A program made the position numbers and the translations under genes. The notes under the pieces are model-generated. The model worked only from the letters and a program-made list of their open reading frames with translations, was not told the DNA's origin and ran no database searches. A stretch of DNA of 64,000 nucleotides, from positions 4,650,001 through 4,714,000 of the forward strand of contig NC_007925.1 in assembly GCF_000013745.1 (NCBI RefSeq), read 5' to 3'. Shown in pieces: positions 46,619 to 55,660 of the stretch. This DNA comes from Rhodopseudomonas_A palustris_F. GTDB lineage: Bacteria > Pseudomonadota > Alphaproteobacteria > Rhizobiales > Xanthobacteraceae. Each line of letters opens with the position of its first letter. Position 1 is the first letter of the stretch.

Positions 46619-47560
46619 ATGCGCAAATTCGCTATTCAGGCGCTCAAATTCCTGGTCTCGGCGGGGCTCCTCTTCCTGGCGCTGCGCAACGTCGATTTTG
46701 CAGCGCTTTGGGCGCGGATCGGCCGCGGCAGCATCGGCTGGCTGGCGCTGTCGATCGGCATCTTTCTGGTTCAGATCGGCTGTTCGGCGCTGCGCTGGCG
46801 CCGGATCAGCTCTTATTGCGCAGCACCGCTGTCGATCGGTCAGGCGCTTCGCTTCAACATGATCGGCGCGTTCTTCAACCAGACCCTGCCGTCGTCGATC
46901 GGCGGCGACGCGGTCCGGCTGCTGTTGGTGAGCCGCACCGGCGCCGGCTGGCGTGCCGCCGCCTATTCGGTGTTCGTGGATCGGGCGATCGGCCTCATTG
47001 CGCTGGCCATCATCGTCATTGTCAGCCTGCCCTGGAGTTACCAACTGATCCAGGACCCGCACGGCCGCACCGGGGTGACGCTGATCGATCTCGCCGCGCT
47101 GGGCGGCGGCATCGGCTTTCTGGCGTTCGGCAAAATTCGCTGGCACCGGCTGAAGGCCTGGCGGCCGACGCATCACATTCAGGCCTGTTCGGTGGTCGCC
47201 AACCGTGTGCTGTTCGAAAGCGCCGGCGGCGCCTGGGTGGCGCTGCTGTCATTCGTCATTCACGCGCTCACGGTGACCATCGTCTGGTGCGTGGCGCGAT
47301 CGATCGCCGCGCCGGTGCAGTTTTGGGAACTGTTGCTGCTGATCCCGCCGGTCACGCTGGTGACCATGCTGCCGATTTCGATCGCCGGCTGGGGCGTCCG
47401 GGAGACCGCGATGATGGTGGCGTTCGGCTATGCCGGGCTGCCGCTCGCCGACGGCGTCAACATCTCGCTGCTGTTCGGCGCGGTGACGTTCTTCGTCGGT
47501 GCACTGGGGGGCGTGGTCTGGATCTTTTCCCACGAAAAGAAAGCCAACACGGCCGGGTGA
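46619..47560 (+). CDS. Lysylphosphatidylglycerol synthase TM region/YbhN-AglD family membrane protein
   Basis: 313 aa from the ATG at 46619 (a TTG directly precedes it). Seven to eight membrane helices. The family blocks FNMIGAFFNQTLPSSIGGDAVR, FVDRAIGLIAL and PISIAGWGVRETAM define the UPF0104/LPG_synthase_TM group. Members in polysaccharide loci may act in handling lipid-linked sugars or as flippases, but the reaction is not established. Last gene of the polysaccharide locus before the tRNA gene. Confidence 0.88.
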   Translation: MRKFAIQALKFLVSAGLLFLALRNVDFAALWARIGRGSIGWLALSIGIFLVQIGCSALRWRRISSYCAAPLSIGQALRFNMIGAFFNQTLPSSIGGDAVRLLLVSRTGAGWRAAAYSVFVDRAIGLIALAIIVIVSLPWSYQLIQDPHGRTGVTLIDLAALGGGIGFLAFGKIRWHRLKAWRPTHHIQACSVVANRVLFESAGGAWVALLSFVIHALTVTIVWCVARSIAAPVQFWELLLLIPPVTLVTMLPISIAGWGVRETAMMVAFGYAGLPLADGVNISLLFGAVTFFVGALGGVVWIFSHEKKANTAG

Positions 47561-47666
47561 CACCGGTGCCGATCTCGATATGTCGCTGGAACACGGCGCG
47601 ATGCCATCCCCTCGGCCGCGGCGCGGGAAGGCCGGCACGGGCGATGATATTCTTGTCAAATTCCTT

Positions 47667-47742
47667 TGGTGGGCCCGGCAGGACTCGAACCTGCAACCAG
47701 ACCGTTATGAGCGGCCGGCTCTAACCATTGAGCTACAGGCCC
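47667..47742 (-). tRNA. tRNA-Ile2 (anticodon CAU)
   Basis: The minus strand folds as a full cloverleaf with encoded CCA: acceptor GGGCCTG/CGGGCCC, D-arm GCTC...GAGC, anticodon loop CTCATAA, T-arm GCAGG TTCGAGT CCTGC, discriminator A. Anticodon CAU could be Met or Ile2. The acceptor pairs C4-G69 and C5-G68 are the lysidine-synthetase determinants of E. coli tRNA-Ile2, and elongator tRNA-Met differs there, so Ile2 is preferred. It marks the right end of the polysaccharide locus. Confidence 0.9.
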
Positions 47743-47940
47743 GGGCGTCGCGCGGACGACGGTGGGCACCCATACAATGCCACCCACCATCCGGCAATCG
47801 TCACGTTGTCTGATCGCTCCCAGCAGCCGGCTACCGTGATCGGGCGGCGCAGAAAAGCCAATAGGTTCAAGCGATTATGAATTCCGGGCAATCTGAGCCG
47901 GAGGCAATCAGAGGCTTCAGAGTTCTCAAGCAGCGCCGCC

Positions 47941-49194
47941 TCAGCAACAATTCCAACCAAGCTTCCAAGGGCCGGCATGTTGCAGACCATCGAAGGCGCC
48001 GCGGATGCCGACCACGAAGTCGTCGGAAAAGCCTTCCGGCAACTTGATCGAAAAGCCAGATCCGCCGTTGCCAAATCCGGCCTGGCTGACATCCGGCCTG
48101 GGCAGGTCGGTCCAGCCGGTGGCGATCACCTCGGCGGCCGAACGAATCTCGATCAACAATCTCTCGCCGGGAGCTTCGAGATTGACGGCCCATCCGGTCA
48201 CCACACCGTTGCTGACGTCGTCAACGAAGCCGTGATGAAACGGCGGCTGGCTGCCCAGCAGAGGCCGTAGTGCCTCGATGCATCGGTCGATCGACTCAAC
48301 GCCGCCTCCGATGCAATCGCAAACCCTTGAGAGGAAGCCGGCGTCAAAACCGCGGTCGATGTAATTGTGTTCGTGAGGATTCGCGAGGTGATCTATTCTG
48401 CGCTGGATCACTCGGACATCGGTCAGCGCCTTCTCAAAGAAGTCCGGGAGCTCTGCGACGAGGCACCGGGTCCGCAATTTCACAAACTCAAACAACTCGT
48501 AGTCGAGCCGGTTGAGATGTTTGAAGCTCGCGATGGCCGCTGGACTCGGCGAGTCGCTCTTTTCAATCGTCCTGGTACGGTTTGTGTCGAAATGAAATGG
48601 ACGCGACAAACCGGTTCGCCCGCACAGAAGCAGCAAGTAGGACTCCATGTCTTCGGCAAGTCCAGCGAAGATTCTTCCGGATTCGATGTTGGCCTTGGCC
48701 TCCGCGAGCGAGCGCTCGTTGGGCGCTTTACCGCTCAGCATTTTGACGAGCAAATTGGTTTCCTGGAGGGAATTTTCGACCCATTCCTCCAGCGTGATGG
48801 CCCCTCGATAGACGAGACTCTCCTCCGAGGAGACGCTGCAGCCCTCGCTCATCACTCCGTTCTTGCCGGTTCGAACATAATGGAAATGCGAAATCTGCCT
48901 TTGAAGCGGATCGCGAAGGATCGTCACGTAGTTCAGTGGCCTTCGGAGTTGATGGTGGACGCCATAGACCAGGTGGCCGCCTCCGATCCTGGTCTGAAGA
49001 TAACGAGGCGTATTGGCCGCAACGCCGCCGGAATCCCGGCTCAAATTGACGAAATTATCGCCGGACTGATTCAAGCGAAAAAACGAAAGGACGGTCATCC
49101 CGGCGCTCTTCGGCGGATGCAGAAACAGAACGGGATCATCCCGTCTCGGTGCCACCGCCTCCGTCCAACTGCTGCAATCGCTGATATCGATCAT
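47941..49194 (-). CDS. Sulfotransferase family 2-like protein with C-terminal GWAxN domain
   Basis: 417 aa from the ATG at 49194; a GTG at 49299 would give 452 aa. VLFLHPPKSAGMTVLSFF is a PAPS 5'-phosphosulfate loop (compare HxPKxAG) and ILRDPLQRQISHFHYVR a 3'-phosphate loop, as in carbohydrate O-sulfotransferases. The last 90 residues (VVTGWAVNLEAPGE, RPDVSQAGFGNGGSGFSIKLP) share the layout of the 40281-40859 protein. It lies outside the tRNA boundary, has lower GC and may have arrived separately. Probably modifies a surface glycan. Confidence 0.75.
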   Translation of the reverse strand: MIDISDCSSWTEAVAPRRDDPVLFLHPPKSAGMTVLSFFRLNQSGDNFVNLSRDSGGVAANTPRYLQTRIGGGHLVYGVHHQLRRPLNYVTILRDPLQRQISHFHYVRTGKNGVMSEGCSVSSEESLVYRGAITLEEWVENSLQETNLLVKMLSGKAPNERSLAEAKANIESGRIFAGLAEDMESYLLLLCGRTGLSRPFHFDTNRTRTIEKSDSPSPAAIASFKHLNRLDYELFEFVKLRTRCLVAELPDFFEKALTDVRVIQRRIDHLANPHEHNYIDRGFDAGFLSRVCDCIGGGVESIDRCIEALRPLLGSQPPFHHGFVDDVSNGVVTGWAVNLEAPGERLLIEIRSAAEVIATGWTDLPRPDVSQAGFGNGGSGFSIKLPEGFSDDFVVGIRGAFDGLQHAGPWKLGWNCC

Positions 49195-49402
49195 CGCCGT
49201 CCCGCCTCGGAGAAAGTCACCCCTCACACAATCTCTCCATGCAAAACGGATGCTAGCAAGAGAGGCTTTGGTCCAAGTTGCCGTTGACAGGTTCCGCACA
49301 CGGAACTCGGCCGTGGATACCTTTCAACCTAACTTTAGCGGAACTCAATGGTGGTGAGAGTAGCAATAGCAGCGCGACTAGGGACGCTACCTAGTATCCG
49401 GC

Positions 49403-50638
49403 TCACGCCACCGCCGGCCGGCCCCGCGCCCGGATCAGCAGCGCCACCATGATGGTGACGTTGAGCGCGTTCCAGGCCATGCCGTTGATGAACGCCGCGG
49501 CGTAGGAGCCGGTGGCGTCGAAGATCACGCCGGAGATCCAGCCGCCCAGCGACATCCCGAGCACCGAGGCCAGGATCACCATCCCGACCCTTGTGGCGGC
49601 CTCGCTGGCCGGCATCGCCTCACGGACGATGATGGCATAGCTCGGCACGATGCCGCCCTGGAACAGGCCGAACATCGCCGAAATGACGTAGAGCGAGCCG
49701 AGGCTGTCGAAGAACAGGTAGAACAACAGCGCAACGCCCTGCGCCACCGATCCGAGCAGCAGCGTCTTGATGCCGCCGATGCGGTCGGCGAGAAAACCCG
49801 AGCCGATCCGGCTGGCAATGCCGAAGCCGAGCATCAGCGACAGCATCTCGGCGCCGCGCGCCGGCCCATAGCCGAGGTCGCCGCAATAGGCCACGATATG
49901 CACCTGCGGCATCGCCATCGCCACGCAGCAGGCGACGCTGGCGACACACAGCAACGCCGTCAGCGTGTTGGTCGGCAGCCGCAGATCGATCCGCGGCGGC
50001 GGCGCGTTGAGGTGGCGGTGCGCCTCGTGGCGGCCCATGCGCGCCCGCAACGCCAGCAGCACCACCGCCATCGTCGCCGTGCAGACCACGCCGATCCCGA
50101 TATGGGTCGGCCGCCAGCCGAACGACTGCACGCCCCAATTCACCAGCGGCGGCCAGATCGTGCCGCCGACATAGTTGCCGCTGGCGGCGATCGCGACGGC
50201 CAGGCCGCGGTAACGCTCGAACCAGTGCGACGCCTCCGCCATCAACGGGCCGAAGGTCGCCGACGAGCCGGCGCCGATCAACAGATGCAACAGCACGAAT
50301 TGCCACAGGCTGGTCGAAACCCCTGCCCCGACATAGCCGAGCCCCAACACCACCACGCCAAGCCCGATCGCCGGCACGATGCCGAAGCGGTCGGTCAGCT
50401 TGCCGGTGAGAACCCCGCCGAGGCCGAACCCCAGCATCGCCAGCGTGAAGGCCAGCGAGGCCGCGCCGCGGGTGGTGTGATATTCGGCCTGCACCACCGG
50501 CAGCACCACCACCACCGACCACATGCCGACGCTGCCGATCGAGCCGATCGCCAGCGCAAGGGCCAGCCTGATCCACGCCTGGCGAGAATCTGGGATGAAT
50601 TTGGCCGACGTTGCGGCTGTTGAAGAAGGCGTTTCCAC
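49403..50638 (-). CDS. MFS transporter
   Basis: 411 aa with twelve predicted membrane segments. The loop 2-3 motif GKLTDRFGIVPAIGLG and its C-terminal repeat FLADRIGGIKTLLLGS are typical major-facilitator signatures. The MWSVVVVLPVVQAEYHTTRG start and the SGNYVGGTIWPPLVNWGVQ segment resemble the oxalate/formate-antiporter-like and monocarboxylate group. Substrate unknown. Divergent from flhA across 285 nt, so it may share the regulatory region. Confidence 0.88.
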   Translation of the reverse strand: METPSSTAATSAKFIPDSRQAWIRLALALAIGSIGSVGMWSVVVVLPVVQAEYHTTRGAASLAFTLAMLGFGLGGVLTGKLTDRFGIVPAIGLGVVVLGLGYVGAGVSTSLWQFVLLHLLIGAGSSATFGPLMAEASHWFERYRGLAVAIAASGNYVGGTIWPPLVNWGVQSFGWRPTHIGIGVVCTATMAVVLLALRARMGRHEAHRHLNAPPPRIDLRLPTNTLTALLCVASVACCVAMAMPQVHIVAYCGDLGYGPARGAEMLSLMLGFGIASRIGSGFLADRIGGIKTLLLGSVAQGVALLFYLFFDSLGSLYVISAMFGLFQGGIVPSYAIIVREAMPASEAATRVGMVILASVLGMSLGGWISGVIFDATGSYAAAFINGMAWNALNVTIMVALLIRARGRPAVA

Positions 50639-50739
50639 GACGCAACTTCGCCGGCCTGCGGGTAAGGGTCAAGAGCGGCTCGCAACAACCCGCGAGCGGG
50701 AGCCGACGCCGTCGGAAGGATGGGCGACAGCCGCCCGCG

Positions 50740-50754
50740 TTAACCCTTTCCTAA
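50740..50754 (+). promoter_or_regulatory. CtrA-type box upstream of flhA
   Basis: TTAA at 50740-50743, seven bases, then CTAA at 50751-50754 followed by CCAT. This matches the CtrA consensus TTAA-N7-TTAA(C) with one mismatch and lies about 170 nt before the flhA ATG. ctrA is encoded 11 kb downstream. flhA is a CtrA target in Caulobacter. Confidence 0.5.
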
Positions 50755-50923
50755 CCATGCACAGGGCAAAAATTGCCTAGTGAGTTGAGTGTCGTCGACC
50801 GCGTGAATTCGGGGATTGCCCGTAGACGCCAGTGCGGTGCCTCACCTTCAAGCCGGCGGCCCTTCGGCCGTCGCGCAGGCGTTTAGCAGCCGCGGGCGAC
50901 AACCGCGGGGGGAAGCGGCAACG

Positions 50924-53059
50924 ATGTCCGATGTAGCGGCGGGTCAGGGCGGCGGCGCCAAGGGGATGCAGATCCCGAGCCTCGGCGAACTCGGCACCAT
51001 GCTGAAGCGCGGCGATTTGGCGCTGGCGTTCGGCGTGCTGACCATCCTGGTCGTGCTGATCATGCCGCTGCCCTCGGTCGTGCTCGACCTGTTTCTGGCG
51101 ATCTCGATCACGCTGTCGATCCTGATCCTGATGACCGCGCTGTTCATCCAGGCGCCGCTGGAATTCTCCTCGTTTCCGACCATCCTATTGATCTCCACGA
51201 TGTTGCGGCTGTCGCTCAACATGGCTTCGACGCGGCTGATCCTGTCGCACGGCCATGAGGGCACCGCCGCCGCCGGCCACGTCATCGAGGCGTTCGGCAA
51301 TTTCGTGATGGGCGGCAATTTCGTCATCGGCATCATCGTGTTCGCGATCCTGGTGATCGTGAACTTCGTCGTCATCACCAAGGGTTCGGGCCGTATCGCC
51401 GAAGTCGCCGCGCGGTTCCAGTTGGACTCGATGCCGGGCAAGCAGATGGCGATCGACGCCGATCTGTCCGCCGGCTTGATCGACGAAAAGACCGCCAAGG
51501 CGCGCCGCAAGGACCTGGAAGACGAAAGCGGCTTCTTCGGAGCGATGGACGGTGCCTCGAAGTTCGTCCGCGGCGACGCCGTCGCCGGCCTTTTGGTGGT
51601 GTTCATCAACGTGATTGGCGGCATTATTATCGGCGTCGCCCAGCAGGGCCTCTCGTTCAGCGAGGCGGCGCGGACCTACACGCTGCTGACCGTCGGCGAC
51701 GGCCTGGTGACGCAGGTGCCGGCGTTGATCGTCTCCACCGCCGCCGGCCTGTTGGTGTCGAAGGCCGGCGTCTCCGGCGCCGCCGACAAGGCGCTGATGA
51801 AGCAATTGTCCGGCTATCCGCAGGCGCTCGGCATGTCGGCCGGCGTCATGCTGGTGCTGGCCACCCTGCCCGGCATTCCGATGCTGCCGTTCCTGCTGCT
51901 CGGCGGCGGCGCGGCGTGGCTGGCGGTGTCGGCCGGCAAGCGCAACCGCGCCGCCAAGGTGACCGAAGAACGCGAAGCCAACGCGCCGGCCGCGGCGGCC
52001 GCCGCCGCCAGCGCCGCGGAGGAGGAGCCGATCCAGGCGTCGCTAAAGATCGACGACCTCAAGATCGAGCTCGGCTACGCGCTGCTGCCGCTGGTCAACG
52101 GCCCGGACGGCACCGATCGCCTCACCGAGCAGATCAAGGCGCTGCGCCGCTCGCTCGCGGTCGAGATGGGCTTCGTGATGCCCTCGGTGCGGATCCTCGA
52201 CAACGTCCAGCTCGAGGCCAACAGCTACGTCATCAAGATCAAGGAAGTCGACGCCGGCACCGGCCGGATCTGGCCGAGCCAGTTCATGGTCATGGACCCC
52301 GGCGGCAATCAGGTCGCGGTGCCCGGCATCCACACCACCGAGCCGACCTTCGGGCTGCCGGCGACCTGGGTCGACGCCAGCCTCAAGGAAGAGGCGACGA
52401 TGAAGGGCTACACCGTGGTCGACGCCGCCACCGTGCTGTCGACCCATCTGACCGAACTGTTGAAGAACAACATGTCCGACCTGTTGTCCTACGGCGAAAC
52501 CCAGAAGCTGTTGAAGGAACTGCCGAAAGAACAGGGCGAACTGGTCAAGGACATCGTGCCGGGACAGATCACCGTGTCGGGCATCCAGCGCGTGCTGCAG
52601 CTGCTGTTGGCGGAGCGGATCTCGATCCGCGACCTCTCGACCATCCTCGAGGGCATCGCCGATGCGCTCGGCATTTCGCGCAACCCGTCGACCATCGTCG
52701 AGCACGTCCGGGCCCGGCTGGCGCGGCAGATCTGCGCGCAGAACACCTCGTACAACGGCTATCTGCCGCTGATCGCGCTGTCGGCGAAGTGGGAGCAGGC
52801 GTTCGCCGAATCCATCATCGGCCAGGGCGAAGACCGCAGCCTGGCGATGCAGCCGTCGAAACTGTCGGAGTTCATGACCGTGGTGCGCGACAAGTTCGAG
52901 CAGGCCGCGCGCGAGGGCGAGGCGCCGGTGCTGGTCACCTCGGCCTCGATCCGGCCGTTCGTGCGCTCGCTGGTGGAGCGGTTCCGGGCGCAGACCACCG
53001 TGCTGTCGCAGGCCGAAATCCATCCGCGCGCGCGGCTGAAGACCGTCGGAAGCGTCTGA
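50924..53059 (+). CDS. flhA: Flagellar biosynthesis protein FlhA
   Basis: 711 aa, the usual length. ATG at 50924 follows a G-rich, AAG-containing leader; the frame is open further upstream but that part is not FlhA. The N-terminal half has eight membrane segments with the FHIPEP-region blocks PLPSVVLDLFLAISITLSIL, TMLRLSLNMASTRLIL, ITKGSGRIAEVAARFQLDSM and PGKQMAIDADLSAGLID. The C-terminal cytoplasmic ring domain begins near residue 350. It is the export-gate core of the flagellar type III apparatus and works with the FliI ATPase encoded at 60185. Confidence 0.96.
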   Translation: MSDVAAGQGGGAKGMQIPSLGELGTMLKRGDLALAFGVLTILVVLIMPLPSVVLDLFLAISITLSILILMTALFIQAPLEFSSFPTILLISTMLRLSLNMASTRLILSHGHEGTAAAGHVIEAFGNFVMGGNFVIGIIVFAILVIVNFVVITKGSGRIAEVAARFQLDSMPGKQMAIDADLSAGLIDEKTAKARRKDLEDESGFFGAMDGASKFVRGDAVAGLLVVFINVIGGIIIGVAQQGLSFSEAARTYTLLTVGDGLVTQVPALIVSTAAGLLVSKAGVSGAADKALMKQLSGYPQALGMSAGVMLVLATLPGIPMLPFLLLGGGAAWLAVSAGKRNRAAKVTEEREANAPAAAAAAASAAEEEPIQASLKIDDLKIELGYALLPLVNGPDGTDRLTEQIKALRRSLAVEMGFVMPSVRILDNVQLEANSYVIKIKEVDAGTGRIWPSQFMVMDPGGNQVAVPGIHTTEPTFGLPATWVDASLKEEATMKGYTVVDAATVLSTHLTELLKNNMSDLLSYGETQKLLKELPKEQGELVKDIVPGQITVSGIQRVLQLLLAERISIRDLSTILEGIADALGISRNPSTIVEHVRARLARQICAQNTSYNGYLPLIALSAKWEQAFAESIIGQGEDRSLAMQPSKLSEFMTVVRDKFEQAAREGEAPVLVTSASIRPFVRSLVERFRAQTTVLSQAEIHPRARLKTVGSV

Positions 53060-53362
53060 GCCGGCGCGGCATTTCCGCAACAGCCAAGCGCTTTCCGCCC
53101 GGAGGCGCGGCTTGACACCGCGCGGCTTTGCTCGCCTCGCATCGCCGGCGAATCAGGTAATCCCCTGATTTATTGAATAAAACTGTCGTTCGCCGGGGGC
53201 GTCAGCGATTTCCGATCGCGAGCTTTCACGAATTATCACTGCCTTGTGATCGGCTCTTCGGAACCAATTGCAGAATTCTTACGTTTCCTCCTGCGAGACG
53301 TTGAACCGCCGATGGAATGCGCAAGACACATCGCCAAAGCGGAGAAACGGCAGGAGGCTTCA
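53060..53362. other. Intergenic region with nested inverted repeats
   Basis: No gene seen. AATCAGG (53151-53157) and CCTGATT (53164-53170) form a perfect 7-bp inverted repeat with a 6-nt loop. It is nested in CCGGCGAA (53145-53152) and TTCGCCGG (53189-53196). No T-run follows, so this looks more like an operator or attenuator than a classical terminator. GCGCGG-N7-CCGCGC lies near 53106. The region lies between flhA and a small membrane peptide gene and probably holds the latter's promoter. Confidence 0.5.
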
Positions 53363-53563
53363 ATGAATCATTCGATTTACAGCGCCGACCGAACCACCCA
53401 TTTGAAAATCGTGGTGGTTGCTCTTATCGCCGGCATCGCGGTGGCAGGATTTGGTATTTCCGCCCGCGTCAACTCGGATGAGTCATACAGCCAGACCGCG
53501 CGGGTGATCAAGGCCGGCCAGCCGGTCACCGTCACCAGCTCCAGCACCTCGCTGGTTCGCTGA
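53363..53563 (+). CDS. Small membrane peptide (66 aa), conserved hypothetical
   Basis: Starts at ATG 53363 after an ideal ribosome site, CAGGAGGCTTCA. One membrane segment (IVVVALIAGIAVAGFGISA, residues about 16-34), short polar N-terminus, and a C-terminal tail ARVIKAGQPVTVTSSSTSLVR. I recall similar peptides in Bradyrhizobium-type genomes but no function. Unusually it has its own strong terminator, so it is expressed as a separate unit. Confidence 0.7.
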   Translation: MNHSIYSADRTTHLKIVVVALIAGIAVAGFGISARVNSDESYSQTARVIKAGQPVTVTSSSTSLVR

Positions 53564-53583
53564 TATCGTTGAGATTTCGAATT

Positions 53584-53616
53584 CACGCGGCGCTTTCCAG
53601 CCCCGAGCTCCGCGTG
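53584..53616. repeat. Inverted repeat CACGCGG...CCGCGTG
   Basis: A 7-bp inverted repeat just after the small membrane peptide gene and before its terminator. It may help 3'-end folding. No T-run follows it. Confidence 0.4.
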
Positions 53617-53657
53617 ATGTCTAGGAAAATCCACTCCCCCAAGTGGACCTAAGACGG

Positions 53658-53689
53658 AAAACGCCCGCGCCCCACGGGCGTTTTCTTTT
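53658..53689 (+). terminator. Rho-independent terminator
   Basis: AAAACGCCCG (53658-53667), a 7-nt loop, then CGGGCGTTTT (53675-53684) followed by CTTTTG: a perfect 10-bp stem with a U-rich tail. It would end the transcript of the 66-aa peptide gene and, read from the minus strand, could also stop the anti-sigma transcript. Confidence 0.88.
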
Positions 53690-53780
53690 GTCTGCAGCCT
53701 TGGCAATCGGGCCTTGACGATCGGGCTTGGCGATCGGCCGGATTCTGCGGCCGAAAATCTTGTGGCAAAGCTGCGGCAGG

Positions 53781-54665
53781 CTATTTGGTCGGCGCCGTCG
53801 GCGGCACGGTCTCGATCAGCTTGCCGGTGAACACGATCGGCCCGGTGGCGACGCCGGTCGGCGAGCCGCCTTCCGGCTCCACGGTGACCGCATAGGTCGC
53901 CTTGCTCACGGTGTCGCTGTCGAACGCCGCCAAGGCGGCGCGGATGGTGAAGTCGTCGCTGCCGATCACGCCGAGCGAGCGCGGCCGCTGCAATTTGTCC
54001 GACACCAGCCACAACTCGTAGCTCTTGCCCGGCTCCTGCTCGGCGCCGACCTTGCGCACGGTGAAATCCTTGGTGGCGGCGTTCACCGTCAGGATGAACG
54101 CCGGCGAGGCGGCGTCCTTCTGCAGCAACGCGACGTATTGCGCCGGGATCGGCGGCGGCGGGCCTGCGACCTGCACCACCTGGGTGCGAATCGCGGGGCG
54201 CAATTCGTTCGGCAGGATGTCCGGATACGCCAGTTGCGCGACGATGATGGCGAACAGCGAGGCTGCGATCGCGCCTATGCCCATCGCGCCCCACTGCCAC
54301 ATCTTGGCGCGGAACGCGAAATGCACCACGCGCTTGGATTCCGGGCTGAGCCCGGTGGAGACCGCGGGCTCGGGCTGAGGCGCCACGACCACGGGCGCGA
54401 CCGGCAGCGGCGGAATCTGCAACGGCTGCTGCGCGCCGGACAGGCCGGCGGCCAGCTTGATGCGGTCCCACAACTCCGCCGGCGGCTCGACCGCGTCGAC
54501 CATCTGGTTGAGCGCGCCGAGCTTGCGCTCCCAGGCCTCGACCATCGCGGCGAAGTCCTTGTCGACCGACATCATCGATGAGACCTGGGCGCGCTCGTCG
54601 GCGTCCAGCGTGCCGAGCGCATATTCCGCGGCGAGCGCGATATGGTCTTCGCTGTACTCCATCAT
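53781..54665 (-). CDS. Anti-sigma factor, RskA family
   Basis: 294 aa. ATG at 54665 overlaps the sigma-factor TGA (ATGA), so translation is coupled. The N-terminus EYALGTLDADERAQVSS is the anti-sigma-K zinc-less ASD-like region. One membrane segment (GAMGIGAIAASLFAIIVAQLA, around residue 125) leads to a periplasmic RskA domain with FTVRKVGAEQEPGKSYELWLV, GVATGPIVFTGKLIE. It should hold the sigma factor at the membrane until a signal arrives. Confidence 0.9.
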   Translation of the reverse strand: MMEYSEDHIALAAEYALGTLDADERAQVSSMMSVDKDFAAMVEAWERKLGALNQMVDAVEPPAELWDRIKLAAGLSGAQQPLQIPPLPVAPVVVAPQPEPAVSTGLSPESKRVVHFAFRAKMWQWGAMGIGAIAASLFAIIVAQLAYPDILPNELRPAIRTQVVQVAGPPPPIPAQYVALLQKDAASPAFILTVNAATKDFTVRKVGAEQEPGKSYELWLVSDKLQRPRSLGVIGSDDFTIRAALAAFDSDTVSKATYAVTVEPEGGSPTGVATGPIVFTGKLIETVPPTAPTK

Positions 54666-55210
54666 GCCAATCCCAGACACTCGCGCACGTCCAACAGGCT
54701 GCGGCGCAGCCAGGTCTTCACCGTGTTCACCGGCGTCTCGAACTTCGCCGCCAATTGGTCCCTGCTCCAGCCGTTGTAATAGGCCAGCAGCACCAGCTTC
54801 TGCCGATCCGGCTCGAGCCGGCCGACGCATTCCAACAGCCGCTTCAATTCTTCGGTCATCTCCCGGCGCGCCAACGGATCCGGCGTGTCGGCGGCCACGT
54901 CGAGCGCGGCCGGCTCTTCCTCGATCGAAACCTCGCCGCGCTTGCGCACCACGTCGATCGCCCGGTTGCGCGCGATCGAGACCATCCAGGTGATGGGGGA
55001 AGCGACGGCGGGGTTGAACTGCCCGGCGCTTTTCCAGATCTTGACGTAGGCTTCCTGAATGACCTCTTCGGCGAGGTCCTGACGCCGCAAGATACGCAGC
55101 ACCACGCCGAACAGTTTCGCGCGCGTCGCCGCATAGAGCCGCTCGAAGGCGAGTTCGTCGCCCTTGGACACAGCGGCAAGCAGCCAGACCAACTCAGCCG
55201 GCGTCAGCAT
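54662..55210 (-). CDS. ECF RNA polymerase sigma factor (SigK/RpoE-like)
   Basis: 182 aa. Region 2 spans about residues 20-87 (AFERLYAATRAKLFGVVLRIL, DLAEEVIQEAYVKIWKSA, WMVSIARNRAIDVVRKRG) and region 4 about 133-180 (LEPDRQKLVLLAYYNGWSRDQLA, VNTVKTWLRRSLLDVREC). Paired with the RskA anti-sigma by a 4-nt overlap, the usual SigK-RskA layout. The first gene of the operon; targets and signal unknown. Confidence 0.93.
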   Translation of the reverse strand: MLTPAELVWLLAAVSKGDELAFERLYAATRAKLFGVVLRILRRQDLAEEVIQEAYVKIWKSAGQFNPAVASPITWMVSIARNRAIDVVRKRGEVSIEEEPAALDVAADTPDPLARREMTEELKRLLECVGRLEPDRQKLVLLAYYNGWSRDQLAAKFETPVNTVKTWLRRSLLDVRECLGLA

Positions 55211-55452
55211 TCAACGTCCCCCACGGCGATACCCCATCGCCATCTGCGCGCCGATCGGCGGCGCACCCTCCTAGCATAAACCGCAGTCCTGGCATCCACC
55301 AACCATCGGGGGAGATGGGGTGTGGATAGGCGGAGTTGCAGAGCCCCGGGGCTTGGGCGGCGGCCTTCCGCTGAGCACCGCCAAGACATATTCGGCGCGC
55401 CGCGAGCGCAGGCTTGCAGGAAACGCCGATCACCGGACCGAGGCGTGCACCC

Positions 55453-55560
55453 GTCATTGCGAGGAGCACTTGCGACGAAGCAATCCAGAGCCACGCGTGC
55501 AGCCCCTGGATTGCTTCGCTGCTCAGGCGGCGCAGCGCGCCGCCCTCGGCTCGCAATGAC
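55453..55560. repeat. Large palindromic repeat element A
   Basis: Outer arms GTCATTGCGAG (55453-55463) and CTCGCAATGAC (55550-55560) are exact complements. Inner arms CGAAGCAATCCAG (55476-55488) and CTGGATTGCTTCG (55506-55518) are also perfect. From memory this form (GTCATTGCGAGGAGC...CTCGCAATGAC) is dispersed in Bradyrhizobium/Rhodopseudomonas genomes. It can fold as a cruciform or double stem-loop RNA. Confidence 0.82.
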
Positions 55561-55660
55561 ACCCTGATTTCGCTCGCCGCGCTTTCGACCAGGCTCCATC
55601 GCCCCAACGGGGTTTCAGCCTCGCGTCGGATCGCCGCGATCACGCACGGCCTCTCTGCGG

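Noticed and set aside
50765..50777. GGCAAAAATTGCC upstream of flhA as a sigma-54 promoter
   Set aside because: The spacing between GG and GC is 8-9 nt rather than the required 10. It is a perfect inverted repeat and could be an operator instead.
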